DNA of 62,652 bases. Origin: Gammaproteobacteria bacterium (GTDB lineage: Bacteria > Pseudomonadota > Gammaproteobacteria > Acidiferrobacterales > Acidiferrobacteraceae). A program made the position numbers and the translations under genes. The notes beneath the pieces are model-generated. The model was not told the DNA's origin. It made no database searches and saw only the letters and a program-made list of their open reading frames with translations. The first letter of the stretch is position 1, and each line of letters begins with the position of its first letter. Shown piece after piece: positions 9,024 through 18,247 of the stretch. Where the stretch lies: the NCBI GenBank assembly GCA_028064935.1, contig JAPTWT010000278.1, positions 1 to 62,652 of the forward strand. Reading direction: 5' to 3'.

Positions 9024-9431
9024 TCATGGGCGGATGTAGGCCCAGCCCTCACGCTCGCGGCGCACGACCTCGGCGATGCCCGAGCGCACATAACGCACGA
9101 ACGGCAGGACCGCGCCGGGCGCGAACCCGGCCCGGCGGATCGCCGCCCGGCAGGCGTCGATCGTGACCCCCGAGGCATGAAGCCTCGTCAGGTCGGGGGC
9201 CACGGGCGAGTCCTTGAGGAGTATGTGAATGGCCGGGCCGAGGACCACGATCTCGATGTCGTGGCCGTTTACGCCGGTGGCCTCGAGGTTATGGACATTG
9301 TGCATGGCCACTTTCCAGGAGGCGATCTGGGTCGTGCTGATCTGAAAGACCACGCCGGTGGTCGTCGCATGTCCTGGTACCGGACATGCCAGTAGCAGGA
9401 CAAGGACGCCCGCCAGCGCGGGTTTATACAT
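9024..9431 (-). CDS. secreted DsrE-like family protein
   Basis: The 135-residue protein has an N-terminal signal peptide ending near PGHA. The rest resembles the DsrE/F-like fold found in sulfur metabolism: a first strand VVFQISTT, the pattern IEIVVLGPAIHILL, then CRAAI and a terminal SGIAEVVRREREGWAYI. It lacks an obvious pair of catalytic cysteines. The C-terminus is strikingly like that of the anti-sigma protein at 21926-22651 (SAIAEIVRLQRRGWTYI), so the two share a domain. The start at 9431 avoids overlap with the DUF302 gene 5 bases upstream, and the two probably form an operon. Confidence 0.72.
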   Translation of the reverse strand: MYKPALAGVLVLLLACPVPGHATTTGVVFQISTTQIASWKVAMHNVHNLEATGVNGHDIEIVVLGPAIHILLKDSPVAPDLTRLHASGVTIDACRAAIRRAGFAPGAVLPFVRYVRSGIAEVVRREREGWAYIRP

Positions 9432-9436
9432 GGCGG

Positions 9437-9943
9437 CTACCAGTTGCCCTTGGCGCCAGCCCACAGGATGGAGTCGAGGTCGTCGCGGACACGCAGGGCC
9501 TGGGTGCGCAATTTGCCCTTCAGGTGCGCGCCATCAATGATCATGTTGAGGTTTAGCATCTCAAGCCATACACGACCGCCGGCCGCCACCATGGTGATCC
9601 GGCAGGGCAGATAGGCGGCAAACGCCGGGTCGGCATCGACCATGAGGTGGGCGATGGGCGGGCTGCAAAACTCATACACCGTGAGCACCCCGGACTTGAT
9701 GCCCATGTTCTTCAGCTGTTTTGAAAGCTGCAGGTCGCCGACATATTTCATGTTGACCGTATCGGCCTCTATCTTCATGGCCTGCAGCGCGCTCTTCGGA
9801 GAGACGCCCTTGGCAAGCGGGACCTTGATGATGGTTTTATCGAGATCGATATGCGGTCCCTGGATCGCGTTCAGCGGGTTATGGGCGTAGCAGGTGCCAA
9901 CGGTGCCGAGCGCGAAAGCGGCTCCGATGAGAAATCGGCGCAT
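9437..9943 (-). CDS. secreted DUF302 family protein
   Basis: This 168-residue protein has a signal peptide (MRRFLIGAAFALGTVG, cleavage near CYA). A DUF302-type domain follows, with the pattern FCSPPIAHLMVDADPAFAAYLPCRI and a C-terminal LRTQALRVRDDLDSIL. DUF302 proteins are small, often periplasmic, and frequently accompany sulfur-oxidation or metal genes; their biochemical role is unknown. The ATG at 9943 is preceded by AGGAGA at good spacing. It is 5 bases before the DsrE-like gene on the same strand. Confidence 0.75.
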   Translation of the reverse strand: MRRFLIGAAFALGTVGTCYAHNPLNAIQGPHIDLDKTIIKVPLAKGVSPKSALQAMKIEADTVNMKYVGDLQLSKQLKNMGIKSGVLTVYEFCSPPIAHLMVDADPAFAAYLPCRITMVAAGGRVWLEMLNLNMIIDGAHLKGKLRTQALRVRDDLDSILWAGAKGNW

Positions 9944-10080
9944 GACGGCGGTTCTCCTCATTATCAGTTATTGGGGTCATCCCTCAGCCCTACAGGATGG
10001 CGCCAAATTCCCGCGCTGACAACCCCGAGGCGCGCAAGATTGCGGAAATTTCCCCGGAATAATTTCGCCCTCCGATCCGT

Positions 10081-11487
10081 CTACCAGCCCGCCAGCGCCG
10101 GCCTCACAGCCCTCACGAGTTCGCGGAAACGCAGCTGGATCCGTTCGAGCGCGGCCTGCGTCGTGCCCTCGAAACGCAGCACGAGGATGGGTGTCGTGTT
10201 GGAGGCGCGGACGAGCCCGAAGCCGTCCGGGAAATCGACACGCAGTCCATCTATGGTCGTCACCTTGGCGTCGGGAAACCGCGCGGCTTGAATCAAGAGG
10301 TCCACGAGCGCGTGTGGGCTTTCCATGACCGGTAGCTGGATCTCGGGCGTATTGACCGTATTGGGCAGGGCGGCGAACACCTCGGCCGGAGGGGTCGGGC
10401 TCTTGGCAAGCAGCTCCAGGAGCCGTGCTCCGGCGTAGAGGCCGTCGTCGAAGCCGGTCCAGCGTTCCTTGAAGAAAATGTGGCCGCTCATCTCGCCGGC
10501 GAGCAGCACGTCCCCTTGCCGGATGCGGGCCTTGATGAACGAGTGCCCGGTCTTCCACATCAGCGGGCGGCCACCGGCCGCCCGTATGGCCGCGTCCACG
10601 GTCTGCGAGCATTTCACATCGTAGAGGATCTGGCCGCCCGGATGCCGCGACAGTACGTCGCGGGCGAACAGGATGAGCTGCCGGTCCGGCCAGATGATAT
10701 CGCCGTTGGGTGCCACCACGGCAAGCCGGTCGCCGTCGCCGTCGAACGCCAGCCCGACATCGGCACCGTCTGCAATCACGCGTGCCTGGAGATCCTTCAG
10801 GTTCTCCGGCTGACTCGGGTCGGGGTGGTGGTTGGGGAACCGCCCGTCGATGTCGGCAAACAAGGGGGTCACCGCGCACCCGAGCGCACGAAACAGCGCC
10901 GGCGCAAGTTCTCCGGTGGCCCCATTGCCGCAGTCGAGGACAATCTTGAGGGGTCGTGCGAGGCGCACGTCTCCCGAGACGCGCTCGAGGTAGGCCTGGC
11001 GGATATCGGCGGTGCGGCTCGTGCCGCTACCCGTGTGCAGACGGTTTTCGACGAGCCGCTCGTAGAGGGCCTTGATCTGGGCGCCGGACAAGGTCTCCTC
11101 GTTAAGAAGGATCTTTAGGCCATTGTACTGGGGCGGATTATGGCTGCCGGTCAACATGACACCCGAGCCCGTGCCGAAGGCGAGTGTGGCAAAGTAGAGC
11201 AAGGGGGTTGGGACCAGCCCGATATTGATGACGTCGCAGCCGCTCGCCACGAGCCCCGCGCTCAAGGCCTCGAGCAGGCCGGGTCCGGAGAGCCGGCCGT
11301 CGCGCGCGATCACGATGTTCATGCATCCGCGATCGCGCGCCTCGCTGCCGATCGCCTGGCCGATGGCGCGCACGTGTCCGGATGTGAGTTCGACGTCGAC
11401 GATGCCGCGGATGTCATACGACTTGAAGATCCCGGGCGGCGGAAGATCCGTGCGTTCGGCGCGTGGTGCAAGAGGCGTGGCGGTCAT
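10081..11487 (-). CDS. phosphomannomutase/phosphoglucomutase
   Basis: The 468-residue enzyme has all four alpha-D-phosphohexomutase landmarks. The phosphoserine loop is LTGSHNPPQYNG, the metal loop is FDGDGDRL, the sugar loop is GEMSGHIFF, and the phosphate-binding loop is RASNTTPILVLR. It interconverts mannose or glucose 6-phosphate and 1-phosphate and supplies GDP-mannose or LPS/exopolysaccharide synthesis (AlgC type). The start at 11487 is chosen for the GGAG site and the family N-terminus (IFKSYDIRGIV). It follows dut on the same strand after 31 bases, so it may belong to the coaBC-dut transcription unit. Confidence 0.92.
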   Translation of the reverse strand: MTATPLAPRAERTDLPPPGIFKSYDIRGIVDVELTSGHVRAIGQAIGSEARDRGCMNIVIARDGRLSGPGLLEALSAGLVASGCDVINIGLVPTPLLYFATLAFGTGSGVMLTGSHNPPQYNGLKILLNEETLSGAQIKALYERLVENRLHTGSGTSRTADIRQAYLERVSGDVRLARPLKIVLDCGNGATGELAPALFRALGCAVTPLFADIDGRFPNHHPDPSQPENLKDLQARVIADGADVGLAFDGDGDRLAVVAPNGDIIWPDRQLILFARDVLSRHPGGQILYDVKCSQTVDAAIRAAGGRPLMWKTGHSFIKARIRQGDVLLAGEMSGHIFFKERWTGFDDGLYAGARLLELLAKSPTPPAEVFAALPNTVNTPEIQLPVMESPHALVDLLIQAARFPDAKVTTIDGLRVDFPDGFGLVRASNTTPILVLRFEGTTQAALERIQLRFRELVRAVRPALAGW

Positions 11488-11518
11488 GGTGGGATATCTC
11501 CTGTAATGGCCGGGATGC

Positions 11519-11980
11519 TCAACGAACACCCGAGTGGCCGAACCCGGCGGCGCCGCGTTCGGTCGTTTCCGAAAACTGGTCGACGATACGAAAGTGCGCG
11601 GTGACGATCGGGACGATCAAAAGTTGGGCGATGCGGTCGCCTGGCACAATCGTGAACGATTCGGTGCCGCGGTTCCAGCATGATAATGTGATCTCGCCTT
11701 GATAGTCCGAGTCGATCAGGCCCACGGTGTTACCGAGGACGAGACCCTTGTGGCCCAGGCCCGAGCGCGGCAGGACAAGCGCGGCGAGCGTGCGGTCGGC
11801 GATATGGAGGGCAAGCCCGGCCGGCACCAGCCGGCAGTCCGAGGGCGCGAGCGTGAAGGGTTCTGACACGCAGGCGCGCAGGTCGACGGCGGCGGAACCG
11901 GCGGTGGCGTAGGCGGGCAGCGGGAACTCATTGCCGTATCGGGGATCGAGTATCTTCAGGTCGATGACAGGTGCGGTCAT
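11519..11980 (-). CDS. dut: dUTP diphosphatase
   Basis: This 153-residue trimeric dUTPase has the five conserved motifs: [36 protein letters not shown]-like [10 protein letters not shown] and the C-terminal [10 protein letters not shown]. It hydrolyses dUTP to dUMP, limiting uracil in DNA and feeding thymidylate synthesis. Its start overlaps the coaBC stop by 4 bases, the usual gammaproteobacterial coaBC-dut order. Confidence 0.97.
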   Translation of the reverse strand: MTAPVIDLKILDPRYGNEFPLPAYATAGSAAVDLRACVSEPFTLAPSDCRLVPAGLALHIADRTLAALVLPRSGLGHKGLVLGNTVGLIDSDYQGEITLSCWNRGTESFTIVPGDRIAQLLIVPIVTAHFRIVDQFSETTERGAAGFGHSGVR

Positions 11981-13194
11981 GGGGATGCGGTCCTAGGCAG
12001 GCGTTTTATGATCTCGCGCGCAAGCGCGCGGGCGATTTCGGTCTTGGGTGCGGCAGTCCACGCCGCGGCGTGATCCTTGTCGATCAGGATCACGCGATTA
12101 TCATCCCCCGCAAAGCCCACGCCGGCCTCATCGATGGGGTTTGCGACGATAAGGTCGATCCCCTTGCGCGCGCGCTTGGCGCGCGCCTTGGTCTCCACAT
12201 CGCCGGTCTCGGCGGCAAAACCCACGGTAAACGGCCGGGGTGTAAGCCCTGCCACCTCGGCCAGGATGTCCGGATTGCGCACCAGGGTGACCGTCAGTGT
12301 ATGCGCGTCTTTTTTAAGCTTATCGGCAAGCACGGTCTGCGGGCGGTAGTCGGCGACCGCGGCGGCGGCCACGAACAGGTCCATTGTCCCGCGGCAGGCC
12401 CATACCGCGTCGCGCATCTGACAGGCGCTCGTCACCGGGATTAGATGCACCCCCGGAGGGGCCGGCAGCGCCGTGGGGCCCGAGATCAGGGTCACGGCGG
12501 CGCCATGATCGGCGAGCGCCGCGGCCAACGCATAACCCATCTTGCCGGAGCTGCGATTGGTGAATCCGCGCGCCGGATCAAGGGCCTCGTAGGTGGCGCC
12601 CGCGGTCACGACCGCGTTTATCCCGCGCAACGCGCCGGCCGCGCCCCACAGGCGCTCCAGCATCCCCAGGATCTCGCCGGGTTCGCTCATGCGCCCGGGA
12701 CCGTTGTCCCCGCACGCCTGGGCGCCCTCGTCAGGGCCGACGAACCGTACGCCCCGTCCCGCGAGCAGCGCGCAGTTGGCGCGTGTCGCGGGGTTCATCC
12801 ACATGATGCGGTTCATCGCCGGGGCCACGCAGAGCGGGGCCTCGGTGGCCAGACACATGGTGGTGAGGAGGTCGTCTGCGGCCCCGGCCGCGAGCCGGGA
12901 TAGCACGTGTGCGGTGGCCGGCGCGATCACGATGGCATCGGCCCAGCGTGCCAGGTCGATATGGACCATGCCCGGCCCGCGGTGGTCTTCGACCACCTCG
13001 GCGCCGACCGCGGCCAGGGCCCCGGCGGCCACGAATTGCCGGGCGCTGCGTGACAACACGACGCGCACCACGGCCTCCGCCGTGCGCAGGCGGCGCACGA
13101 GCTCTGGGGTCTTGTAGGCGGCGACGCCGCCGGTAATACCCAATACCACACGGCGGCCCCGCAGCGGGGGCATGTCCTGCATGTCGTTTCCCAA
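11977..13194 (-). CDS. coaBC: bifunctional phosphopantothenoylcysteine decarboxylase/synthetase
   Basis: This 405-residue enzyme makes 4'-phosphopantetheine for CoA. The N-terminal flavin-binding decarboxylase half has [10 protein letters not shown], the active-site HID at [10 protein letters not shown], and PAMNRIMW. The C-terminal CTP-dependent synthetase half begins near residue 190, with [24 protein letters not shown] and the nucleotide loop VRNPDIL. The gene is divergent from radC across 74 bases. The dut overlap suggests translational coupling. Confidence 0.96.
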   Translation of the reverse strand: MGNDMQDMPPLRGRRVVLGITGGVAAYKTPELVRRLRTAEAVVRVVLSRSARQFVAAGALAAVGAEVVEDHRGPGMVHIDLARWADAIVIAPATAHVLSRLAAGAADDLLTTMCLATEAPLCVAPAMNRIMWMNPATRANCALLAGRGVRFVGPDEGAQACGDNGPGRMSEPGEILGMLERLWGAAGALRGINAVVTAGATYEALDPARGFTNRSSGKMGYALAAALADHGAAVTLISGPTALPAPPGVHLIPVTSACQMRDAVWACRGTMDLFVAAAAVADYRPQTVLADKLKKDAHTLTVTLVRNPDILAEVAGLTPRPFTVGFAAETGDVETKARAKRARKGIDLIVANPIDEAGVGFAGDDNRVILIDKDHAAAWTAAPKTEIARALAREIIKRLPRTASP

Positions 13195-13268
13195 TCCTTT
13201 TCGTAGCCGGTGATTTCCCGGACAGCCTTTCTTGCGGCCTGCTGCTATCGTAGCGGCAAGGAGTCCTT

Positions 13269-13943
13269 ATGACCATTTCCGGCTGGCCGGTAGACGAGCG
13301 TCCGCGCGAGCGGCTATTGCAACATGGCCCGGAGGCCCTGTCGGACGCCGAGCTATTGGCCATTGTCCTGAGAACCGGGGTGAGCGGCAAGACCGCCGTG
13401 GATCTCGCGCGTTCGCTATTGGCGCGTTTCGGGGGGTTGCGCGGCCTGCTTGCGGTCGAACAACGGCTGTTTTGCGAGGCGCCGGGCCTTGGGCCCGCCA
13501 AATACGCGGTGGTGCGGGCGGTCCTGGAGATGGGGCGGCGCCATCTCGGGGAGAGCCTGCGGCGCGAAACCGTCCTGTCGTCATCGCTTGTCACGCGCCG
13601 CTACCTGACCGCCGCCTTTCGCGACCGGCCGCGCGAGGCCTTTGCCTGCCTTTTTCTCGACGTGCGTCACCGCCTGCTCGTGGAGGAGATCCTGTTCGAG
13701 GGGACGATCGACGCGGCAGTCGTGTATCCGCGTGAGGTCGTGAAGCGCGCGCTTTTTCATAATGCCGCCGCCACCATCCTCGTGCACAACCATCCCTCCG
13801 GCCTTGCCGAGCCAAGCCTTGCCGACCGCGATCTCACCACCCGTCTGACCGAGGCATTGGCCCTGATCGGCGTGCGCGTCGTCGATCACCTCGTGATCGG
13901 CGACGGGCACATCGTTTCGTTCAAGGAGCGCGGATGGCTCTAG
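13269..13943 (+). CDS. radC: RadC family protein (JAB/MPN domain)
   Basis: The 224-residue protein has an N-terminal helix-hairpin-helix part (PREKLL-like [20 protein letters not shown]) and a C-terminal JAB/MPN metalloprotease-like domain. The zinc signature is complete: Glu in [10 protein letters not shown] and H-x-H in [15 protein letters not shown]. The biochemical role is unsettled; a DNA-repair label is historical. AAGGAG precedes the ATG. It is divergent from coaBC, a common arrangement in this class. Confidence 0.93.
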   Translation: MTISGWPVDERPRERLLQHGPEALSDAELLAIVLRTGVSGKTAVDLARSLLARFGGLRGLLAVEQRLFCEAPGLGPAKYAVVRAVLEMGRRHLGESLRRETVLSSSLVTRRYLTAAFRDRPREAFACLFLDVRHRLLVEEILFEGTIDAAVVYPREVVKRALFHNAAATILVHNHPSGLAEPSLADRDLTTRLTEALALIGVRVVDHLVIGDGHIVSFKERGWL

Positions 13944-13971
13944 CCGCCTCGTCCTGACCGCGCATCGCCGG

Positions 13972-14451
13972 TCATAGGAGCGGCTCGTTCGGTGGCGGGG
14001 GTTCCGGGGGCCGGCCCGCGCCAAGCGCTTCTCCGAAGGCCTTGAGGCCGTCAAGCAGGGGGCCGAGCGCGCGCCAAAGGGCATCGTCCTGGAGGAGGCG
14101 ATAGGCGCCGGTGATGCCCGGCGGTTCGCCGTTGCCGGTCTGCGGATGCTCAGTCTCGCGCTCCACGCTTTGCGTGGCGGCCGATACCGCGGCCACGAAG
14201 CGTGAAAAATCCTGCGGGGGCACCCGCCCCAGGGCCGACAGCAGCGTCACCATATTCCGCAGGGTGGTGCGCGAGGCCTCCGAATTCAGGCCGCGCGCCG
14301 TTATCAGGCCTGCGTGCGGCAGCGCCCCGGTGAGCGCCGTCAGAAAGCGCAGGATGCCGTGCCGTGACAGCGCCTCGATGAGATCAGCGAGTTCCTTTTC
14401 GGCGATGGCCTCTTGCGGGCGGACGTGCTGGTAATGGATGAGCGCGCTCAT
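13972..14451 (-). CDS. DUF1641 protein of the formate dehydrogenase operon
   Basis: The 159-residue protein has a helical DUF1641-like core (ELADLIEALSRHGILRFLTALTG, then LRNMVTLLSALGRVPPQDF) and a proline-rich tail. DUF1641 genes repeatedly neighbour catalytic subunits of soluble formate dehydrogenases, and the protein is thought to be an accessory or small subunit. Its ATG overlaps the formate dehydrogenase stop by 4 bases, indicating coupled translation. The start choice rests on that overlap; an upstream in-frame ATG would lie inside the dehydrogenase gene. Confidence 0.78.
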   Translation of the reverse strand: MSALIHYQHVRPQEAIAEKELADLIEALSRHGILRFLTALTGALPHAGLITARGLNSEASRTTLRNMVTLLSALGRVPPQDFSRFVAAVSAATQSVERETEHPQTGNGEPPGITGAYRLLQDDALWRALGPLLDGLKAFGEALGAGRPPEPPPPNEPLL

Positions 14452-17423
14452 GATTGTACTCCGCCACGGTCGGCCACGGTCGTGGGAATGGGCCGGTACT
14501 CGCCGCGCTTCCATTTGCGCTCGACCTCGACCCCGGACTGGGGTGTGCGCGCCCCGAAACGCGGATTCGAGCGCGGGATGGGTGACGGGCCTTCGCGGCT
14601 TAGGATCGATAGCTTTACGGCAAGCTCCTTGAAGGCCGGTGTCGAGGTCACGCTGTCGGCATGGTTACCGGTCAAGCGGTTGATGGGTTCGGTGAGCGAG
14701 AACTCGACGGTATAGAGCTCGCGGCCGGCCACTCGGGGACTCACCAGTACGCCGGCCTCGACGCTGCCGCGGCGTGAGGTGAGCGTTACGCGCGCCCCGG
14801 TCTTGATGTCGAGTTCGTCCGCCAGCTCCTGCGAAATCTCCACATAGAATTGATTGACCTTGGACATGATCCCCGGAACGCGAGCGGTAAGATTACCTTC
14901 CTGGAAATGTTCGAGGACTCTCCCGTTGTTTAGCGTGAGATCATATTCGGCATCGGCGCGCTCGACCGGGGCATGCCAATGAACGGGGTAGAGCTGGGCC
15001 TTGCCATCCTTGGTATGAAAGTGCTTTGTGTACAAAAGCGTCTCGGAATGCCCTTGGGCATCGACCGGCCAGACCACGGACTTGTAACCTTCGAGTCGAT
15101 CATAGGTGGCCCCGGCAAAAAGCGGCGCGACCTTGGTGGCCTCCGACATGATCTCCCGTGGTCCCGCATAATCCCAGCGGTGTCCGAAACGCTGCGCGAG
15201 CGCGCACAATATCTGCCAGTCCGGCCGGGCTTCCCCGAGCGGGTCAAGCGCCTGCGCGAAGTGCTGAATGCGCCGTTCGGTGTTCACGAACGTGCCTTCC
15301 TTCTCAAGGCTCGGACAGGCCGGCAGCACGACGTCTGCAAACTGCGCGGTGGTGGTCATGAAGATGTCCTGGACGACCAGGAAATCGAGCCGCTCCAGGG
15401 CCTCCTGGGTATGGCGCGTATTGGAGTCGACGACGGCCGTGTCTTCCCCGATGATATACATGGCGTGGAGCCCGCCCGAGTGCGCGGCATTGATCATGCT
15501 GTGGTTATTGAGTCCGGGTTTGGCCGGCAGTTCGACCCCCCACGCGCGCCCGACGCGCTCGCGGGCCTCCTTGTCCGAGACCTTGAGGTATCCGGGGAGC
15601 TTGTCGGACAAAGCCCCGAAGTCGCCGGCGCCCTGGACATTGTTGTGGCCGCGCAATGGGTAGGCCCCCGAGCCCTTTTTCCCGTAATTGCCGGTGACGA
15701 GAAGCAGGTTCGAGATGGCGGTGCTGGTGTCGCTGCCGGTGGTGCGTTGCGTGACTCCCATGGCCCACAGGGCGCATACCCCCGAGGCGCCGACGATCAT
15801 GTCGGCGATGCGTACGAGATCCGTCTGCGAGAGCCCGGTTTCGGCCTCGGCATGGGCCAGCGTGAAGGGCGCAAGCGATGCCCGCAAGGCCTCCAGATTG
15901 TTCACGCGCTTGGCCAGAAAGGCGCGATCCTCGAGGCCGTTATCGAGGATGTAGCGCGTCACCGCGCACAGCCACACGAGGTCGGTCCCGGGTTTGGGAC
16001 GCAAGAACAGCTGGGCGCGCTCGGCCATCTCGTGGTGCAGCAGGTCGACTACGATCATCTTGACTTCGCCACGCTTCAGGCGCCGCTTGATGCGCGTAGC
16101 CAGCACCGGATGGCTGTCTGTCGTATTCGTACCGATGAGCAGCAGAAGCTCGGCCTCGTCGATGTCGTCCATGGTGCCGGAGTCCCCGGCATAGCCCACC
16201 GTGCGCGTGAGGCCTTTGGTGGCCGGGCTTTGGCAATAACGGGATGTGCAGTCGATGTTGTTGGTGCCGATGATGGCGCGCGCGAACTTCTGGGTCAGGT
16301 AGACCTCCTCGTTCGAGCCCTTGCTGGTGGCGATGAATCCGATGGCGTCGGGGCCGTGGCTTGCGCGGATCGCACTGAACCGTTCATGCACGAGCCCCAA
16401 GGCCTCGTCCCAACCGGCCTCGCGGAACGACGAGCCCTCGCGAATCAGCGGCTTTACCAGGCGATCCTTGCTGTTGACGAAGTCCCAGGCGAATTTGCCC
16501 TTGACGCAGGTCGATATGCCGTTTGCCGGCCCCTGTTCGGGCTGGATCTTCAGTATGTGGCGCCCGCGGGTCGTGATGTCGAAGGAGCAGCCGACCCCAC
16601 AGTAGGTACATACGGTCTTGGTGATCTTCTGTTCGGTGTGGCGCAGGCATTGGTCGATCTTTGAAATGGCGGTGATCGGGATGAAGCTTGTGGTCTGCTC
16701 CACACCCTTGACAAGCTCGATCATCTCGCGCTTCAAGGGTGCGGGCCAGGAGGTCAAGGGGCCGGCCTGTCCGAGCAGGGTGTTTTCCATAAGGGCGTTA
16801 CATGGGCAGACGGTGACGCAGTGCCCGCAGGATACGCAGCTCGAATCGTTGATGGCCCGTCCCCCGTCCCATAGGACGCGCGGGTGTTCGAGCTCCCAGC
16901 CTATGGTCAGGGTCTCGTTCACCTGCACGTTCTGACAGGCCTCGACGCAGCGGCCGCACAATATGCACTGCAGGGGGTCGTAGGTATAGAAAGGGTTCGA
17001 GGTATCGGCGGTATAGGGTTTGGGTCGATAGGGGTAGCGCTGATGGCGCATGGCAAGCCTGTCCACGGCATCGTGGATCTCGCAGTCCCCGTTGTTGTTG
17101 TCGCATACCGAGCAGTAGAGTTCATGCTTTTCGAGTATCCGATCCATGCCTTCCCGGCGGGCCGCCTCGGAGGCGGCGTCCCGGGTACTGACCGTAAGGC
17201 CGTCGTCCGCGCGGATCGTGCATGCGCGCACCAGGGAGCCGTTGACCGTGACAAAACAGGTGTCGCAGGTCTTGATCGGCCCGAGGGCCGGGTTATAACA
17301 AAGGTGCGGGATATAGCAATCGGCGCGATTTAAGGCGTCGAGCAGGTTCTCGCCGACCGAACTCGCAATGTCCTTTTCATCGACATTTATGACACAAGGA
17401 CGCAGATGGGGATCGGCGGACAT
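14448..17423 (-). CDS. fdhF: formate dehydrogenase catalytic (alpha) subunit, Cys type
   Basis: This 991-residue molybdopterin enzyme oxidises formate to CO2. The N-terminal NuoG-like part has a [2Fe-2S] domain (CYNPALGPIKTCDTC), a His-Cys cluster region (HELYCSVCDNNNGDC) and two ferredoxin [4Fe-4S] motifs (CILCGRCVEAC, CVSCGHCVTVCPC). A further [4Fe-4S] motif, CTYCGVGC, opens the Mo-bis-MGD domain. The Mo ligand lies in TSRYCQSPA and is Cys397, not selenocysteine. The length and domains fit the soluble NAD-linked type, but no beta or gamma subunit is adjacent; only DUF1641 follows. The electron acceptor is therefore open. Cofactor supply links it to the ModE/WtpA genes. Confidence 0.9.
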   Translation of the reverse strand: MSADPHLRPCVINVDEKDIASSVGENLLDALNRADCYIPHLCYNPALGPIKTCDTCFVTVNGSLVRACTIRADDGLTVSTRDAASEAARREGMDRILEKHELYCSVCDNNNGDCEIHDAVDRLAMRHQRYPYRPKPYTADTSNPFYTYDPLQCILCGRCVEACQNVQVNETLTIGWELEHPRVLWDGGRAINDSSCVSCGHCVTVCPCNALMENTLLGQAGPLTSWPAPLKREMIELVKGVEQTTSFIPITAISKIDQCLRHTEQKITKTVCTYCGVGCSFDITTRGRHILKIQPEQGPANGISTCVKGKFAWDFVNSKDRLVKPLIREGSSFREAGWDEALGLVHERFSAIRASHGPDAIGFIATSKGSNEEVYLTQKFARAIIGTNNIDCTSRYCQSPATKGLTRTVGYAGDSGTMDDIDEAELLLLIGTNTTDSHPVLATRIKRRLKRGEVKMIVVDLLHHEMAERAQLFLRPKPGTDLVWLCAVTRYILDNGLEDRAFLAKRVNNLEALRASLAPFTLAHAEAETGLSQTDLVRIADMIVGASGVCALWAMGVTQRTTGSDTSTAISNLLLVTGNYGKKGSGAYPLRGHNNVQGAGDFGALSDKLPGYLKVSDKEARERVGRAWGVELPAKPGLNNHSMINAAHSGGLHAMYIIGEDTAVVDSNTRHTQEALERLDFLVVQDIFMTTTAQFADVVLPACPSLEKEGTFVNTERRIQHFAQALDPLGEARPDWQILCALAQRFGHRWDYAGPREIMSEATKVAPLFAGATYDRLEGYKSVVWPVDAQGHSETLLYTKHFHTKDGKAQLYPVHWHAPVERADAEYDLTLNNGRVLEHFQEGNLTARVPGIMSKVNQFYVEISQELADELDIKTGARVTLTSRRGSVEAGVLVSPRVAGRELYTVEFSLTEPINRLTGNHADSVTSTPAFKELAVKLSILSREGPSPIPRSNPRFGARTPQSGVEVERKWKRGEYRPIPTTVADRGGVQS

Positions 17424-17605
17424 GAGACCTCCTCACGGGGTTTGGGCGGGACGGACACGGGCCCGTCCCCTCGCATCGGTGCCACTCTAGTGGCGCGTGG
17501 CCCCGGTTGTTATCGGAAATAAGTGCGAGACAGGCCCTGCGGCCGATCTTCCGGGACGGGCTCGGCGGGCGCCCTGGGGATTGGCAGGAGCCGCGCACTA
17601 TGGCA

Positions 17606-17619
17606 GAATCCGCGGATTC
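17606..17619. repeat. 14-base perfect palindrome before rpmB
   Basis: GAATCCGCGGATTC ends 14 bases before the L28 start codon. It could be an operator or an mRNA hairpin in the 5' leader of the L28/L33 pair. No known motif is matched. Confidence 0.4.
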
Positions 17620-17633
17620 ATCCGGGGGTTCCC

Positions 17634-17870
17634 ATGTCCAAGGTATGCCAGGTCAGCGGCAAGCGGCCCATCAGCGGCAACAATGTGTCGCATGCCAACA
17701 ACAAGACGCGTCGGCGGTTTCTACCCAATCTGCATTACCGCAGGTTGTGGGTCGAGAGCGAGAAGCGCTGGGTGCGGCTGCGTTTATCGCACCATGGGTT
17801 GCGGACCATAGACAAGAAGGGCATCGACGTCGTCCTGGCCGAGATGCGCGCCCGCGGCGAAGCGTTTTAG
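17634..17870 (+). CDS. rpmB: 50S ribosomal protein L28
   Basis: The 78-residue protein reads [12 protein letters not shown] at the start and has the basic core [18 protein letters not shown], typical of proteobacterial L28. The paired CxxC zinc ribbon of the zinc-dependent form is absent. It is a structural protein of the large subunit and precedes rpmG by 9 bases, the standard pairing. Confidence 0.97.
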   Translation: MSKVCQVSGKRPISGNNVSHANNKTRRRFLPNLHYRRLWVESEKRWVRLRLSHHGLRTIDKKGIDVVLAEMRARGEAF

Positions 17871-17879
17871 GAGACCGTC

Positions 17880-18035
17880 ATGCGTGACAAGATCAAGCTC
17901 GTGTCGAGTGCCGATACCGGCCATTTTTACACGACCACGAAAAACAAACGGACGATGACCGAGAAGTTCGAGATCAAGAAATTCGATCCCATCGCCCGCA
18001 AGCACGTCCCCTACCGCGAGGCGAAGATCAAGTAG
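17880..18035 (+). CDS. rpmG: 50S ribosomal protein L33
   Basis: This 51-residue frame begins [20 protein letters not shown] and ends in REAKIK. It lacks cysteines, so it is the zinc-free form. It follows rpmB directly, with GGAG in the 9-base gap. It is too short for a default ORF cutoff but unmistakable by sequence and context. Confidence 0.97.
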   Translation: MRDKIKLVSSADTGHFYTTTKNKRTMTEKFEIKKFDPIARKHVPYREAKIK

Positions 18036-18247
18036 ACCACGTTTTAAGGTCCGCGCGACCTTGGCGGCGTCCGGTGTGACGGGCCCGCGGGGTTGTCGCA
18101 TGGTACCCCTCCCTCGAAACGCCCCTGTCCCCCTGCAAAATGGGGGCCGGGCGCTCTTGTCCTTGCGTCCCATGCCCGGTATATTACCGGCAACCCTCTG
18201 TTGAGGTCCATTGCTGCAGTTGGCGGCCGGGGCCGCCCGAGGTTGCC

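Noticed and set aside
14973..16664. 563-codon plus-strand frame opposite the formate dehydrogenase gene
   Set aside because: It is the antisense of a well-matched enzyme gene, has no family features, and such long shadows are expected at high GC.
18046..18062. Inverted repeat AAGGTC-CGCGC-GACCTT after rpmG as terminator
   Set aside because: Only 6-base arms, and the T-run precedes rather than follows the stem on the gene's strand.
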